Below, piece after piece: positions 4,097-5,547 of a stretch of DNA of 5,547 nucleotides; the stretch's first letter is position 1, and every line of letters begins with the position of its first letter. Where the stretch lies: NCBI GenBank assembly GCA_051883555.1, contig JBJETY010000057.1, positions 1-5,547 on the forward strand. Direction: 5' to 3'. The notes under the pieces were generated by a model. That model was not told where the DNA came from and did no database searches. It worked only from the letters and a program-made list of their open reading frames with translations. The position numbers and the translations under genes were made by a program. Source of the stretch: CAG-917 sp051883555 (GTDB lineage Bacteria; Bacillota; Clostridia; Christensenellales; CAG-917).

Positions 4097-5547
4097 TCAG
4101 TTGTTATAATTGAAATATACCGTGCATTCTTCTACATTCCAACTACTGTTCCAGCCGCCAGGTTGAGATTCTTCCCGTACGTAAATGCTCAAATTATAAC
4201 AACCGTAAAAGGCATACCTTCCTATGCTTTTAACTCCGATAGGAATAATTATACTTTCCATATTTTCACAATCCGCAAAAGCATTGTTGCCTATACTTGT
4301 TATACCGTTTATAAGCGTTACGTCAACTAGTCCGCAACTGTAAAACGAAAAATTGCCTATCGTCTTTACGCTACTCGGAAGCGATATGCTCGTCAAATTA
4401 CCGCAGCCGTAAAAGGCATAATTTCCTATTGTTTCAACACCGTCTGCTATCGTAATTTCTTCTAGACCGCTACAACTGTAAAACGCATAATCCCCGATTA
4501 TCGTCACACTGCTCGGAACCTTTATTGCGTTTAAACTGCTGCAACCCATAAATGCAAAGGCAGCAATTTCCGTCACGGATCCATCGGACGGTATTTCGCT
4601 GTTTATGCAACCTGCAATAAGTTTTTTACTTTCCGTATCTATTAAACAATTTCCCGCTGATTTGTATCTTGAATTTCCGTCTTCAACTGTAATTTTGGTG
4701 ACGCTACCGCAACTTGCAAATGCACCCTCCGCTATACTTGCGGTGTCTGCTTTTACGACTATTTCGCTGATTGTTGTTGACGCAGCTTTTATCAGATGTT
4801 TCCCTAAATATTTTGCATTTGCATACTCGACGTATTCAATTTTAGAGCAGTTTGTAAACGCATTATAACCGATATTTGTCACACTGTCAGAAATTATGAC
4901 GCTCGCCAATTCGGTACATTTATAAAATGCATAACTTCCTATGCACGTTACTCCGTCCTTTATCTCCACACTTGTTAACTTTGTGCAATTTTTGAAAGCG
5001 TTTTCTGGAATTTCGCCTTGCGTTATTACAACTTCTAAGAGATTTTCCTTTGAAAATAAATACATATATTCGGCAGGTGCAGTTATTTTAACCAAATCAC
5101 TGCAACTTGCAAATGCGTCGTCACTTATACTTGTCACGCTGAGCGGAATAGTTATACTTTTCAAACTGCAACCGTTAAACGCACCGCTTCCTATACTTGT
5201 AATATCGTTTGGCAGAACCAGTTCCGTTTCCGTTCCGTTATAAGATATCAAACAACCATCACATATTGTCATTCCGCTATGCTCATCCGCAACTTCTTCG
5301 GAAGGCTCGCTACCGTTTTCGATATCATCGTTAGTTTCCGACTCGCTGCCGTTTTCGATATCATCGTTAATTTCCGACTCGCTACCGTTTTCGGTTCCAT
5401 CAATAGTTTCCGACTCGCTACCGTTTTCGATATCATCGTTAATTTCCGACTCGCTACCGTTTTCGGTTCCATCAATAGTTTCCGACTCGCTACCGTTTTC
5501 GATATCATCGTTAATTTCCGACTCGCTACCGTTTTCGGTTCCATCAA
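4097..5547 (-). CDS. BspA-like leucine-rich repeat surface protein, N-terminus outside window
   Basis: The frame is open from the right edge to TGA at 4097-4099: 482 complete visible codons. The ATG at 5272 is not the start, because the same frame continues upstream through 91 more codons and that ATG has no ribosome site. Visible residues 1-80 are a tandem 12-residue hydrophilic linker (ENGSESEIND and ENGSESETID types), 81-91 are PSEEVADEHSG, and the LRR domain follows from 92 with the usual cap (CDGCLISYNGTETELVLP). About twelve BspA-type repeats (LRR_5 family; pattern IGxxAFxxCxxLxxIxIPxxVTS) run to near the C-terminus, for example IGSYAFYKC, IGDYAFYSC and IGRYAFYGC. Two are irregular: one has an inserted island (GNCLIDTESKKLIAGC), a familiar feature of this family, and one lacks a residue (IGNFSFYSCGLVD). 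The protein ends with the typical tail REESQPGGWNSSWN...VYFNYNN. By family knowledge it is an extracellular binding or adhesin scaffold, with the linker spanning the cell wall. Secretion or lipid anchoring is inferred, since the signal region is not in the window. Confidence 0.9.
   Translation of the reverse strand, partial: DGTENGSESEINDDIENGSESETIDGTENGSESEINDDIENGSESETIDGTENGSESEINDDIENGSESETNDDIENGSEPSEEVADEHSGMTICDGCLISYNGTETELVLPNDITSIGSGAFNGCSLKSITIPLSVTSISDDAFASCSDLVKITAPAEYMYLFSKENLLEVVITQGEIPENAFKNCTKLTSVEIKDGVTCIGSYAFYKCTELASVIISDSVTNIGYNAFTNCSKIEYVEYANAKYLGKHLIKAASTTISEIVVKADTASIAEGAFASCGSVTKITVEDGNSRYKSAGNCLIDTESKKLIAGCINSEIPSDGSVTEIAAFAFMGCSSLNAIKVPSSVTIIGDYAFYSCSGLEEITIADGVETIGNYAFYGCGNLTSISLPSSVKTIGNFSFYSCGLVDVTLINGITSIGNNAFADCENMESIIIPIGVKSIGRYAFYGCYNLSIYVREESQPGGWNSSWNVEECTVYFNYNN
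5306..5547 (-). repeat. In-frame 36-bp tandem repeat encoding the linker
   Basis: Six full 36-bp units (5306-5341, 5342-5377, 5378-5413, 5414-5449, 5450-5485, 5486-5521) and a 26-bp partial unit run off the window edge. Two subtypes alternate: A encodes SEINDDIENGSE, B encodes SETIDGTENGSE. From the edge inward the order is B, A, B, A, B, A, A-variant (with T for I), so most of the array is a 72-bp dimer repeat. Because 36 is a multiple of three, copy-number change alters linker length without shifting frame. Confidence 0.95.

Noticed and set aside
4605..5243. Plus-strand frames opposite the LRR gene (4605-4868 and 4941-5243)
   Set aside because: Hydrophobic-looking composition arises from reading LRR codons antisense; no RBS or family features.
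4097..5272. LRR gene starting at the ATG at 5272
   Set aside because: The frame stays open upstream to the window edge, the upstream codons form a coherent repeat linker, and no ribosome site precedes this ATG.
5269..5547. Separate minus-strand frame starting outside and ending at 5269, rich in KTVASRK
   Set aside because: It is the alternative frame of the 36-bp repeat; a unit divisible by three keeps all frames without stops open. The LRR frame continues through the same bases and gives a sensible Ser/Glu linker.

Overview
The window reads as a low-GC Gram-positive-type genome, most likely an uncultured anaerobic, probably gut-associated member of the Clostridia (Bacillota). This is inferred from the AT-rich intergenic DNA, a canonical AGGAG ribosome binding site, U-tailed terminators, and two secreted or surface proteins of styles common there (a lipoprotein with YDG-type beta repeats and a BspA-like leucine-rich repeat protein). 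A run of exactly 100 Ns at 1462-1561 marks a scaffold join, so this is a draft or metagenome assembly. Order and distance across that join are inferred by the assembler.

All three real genes are on the minus strand. From right to left, in the direction of transcription: (1) 5547-4097, a BspA-like LRR surface protein whose N-terminus lies outside the window and whose visible part starts in a tandem 12-residue Ser/Glu/Asn/Asp linker; (2) 4096-3525, a long AT-rich intergenic region holding a strong U-tailed hairpin at 3638-3667, a possible short RNA just before it, and the promoter, a duplicated leader element and the RBS of the next gene; (3) 3524-1857, a complete 555-residue lipoprotein with a Cys/His module and YDG/MBG-like beta repeats; (4) a near-perfect bidirectional hairpin terminator at 1752-1786; (5) an AT-rich 25-bp tandem array interrupted by the assembly gap and bracketed by 23-bp direct repeats; (6) 1079-1, the 5' part of a protein with a degenerate EAL domain that has lost the residues needed for cyclic-di-GMP hydrolysis, preceded by a near-consensus promoter that predicts a leaderless mRNA.

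The two right-hand genes both encode cell-surface proteins, but each appears to be its own transcription unit. A terminator and a new promoter lie between them. The EAL-like gene also has its own promoter, and nothing in the sequence links it functionally to the surface proteins. No mobile element, CRISPR array, tRNA, rRNA or defence system was seen. The points most worth checking are the dead EAL protein with its leaderless start, the repeat array at the assembly gap, and the possible small RNA with a 10-nt match to the lipoprotein leader. None of these amounts to a clearly new system.
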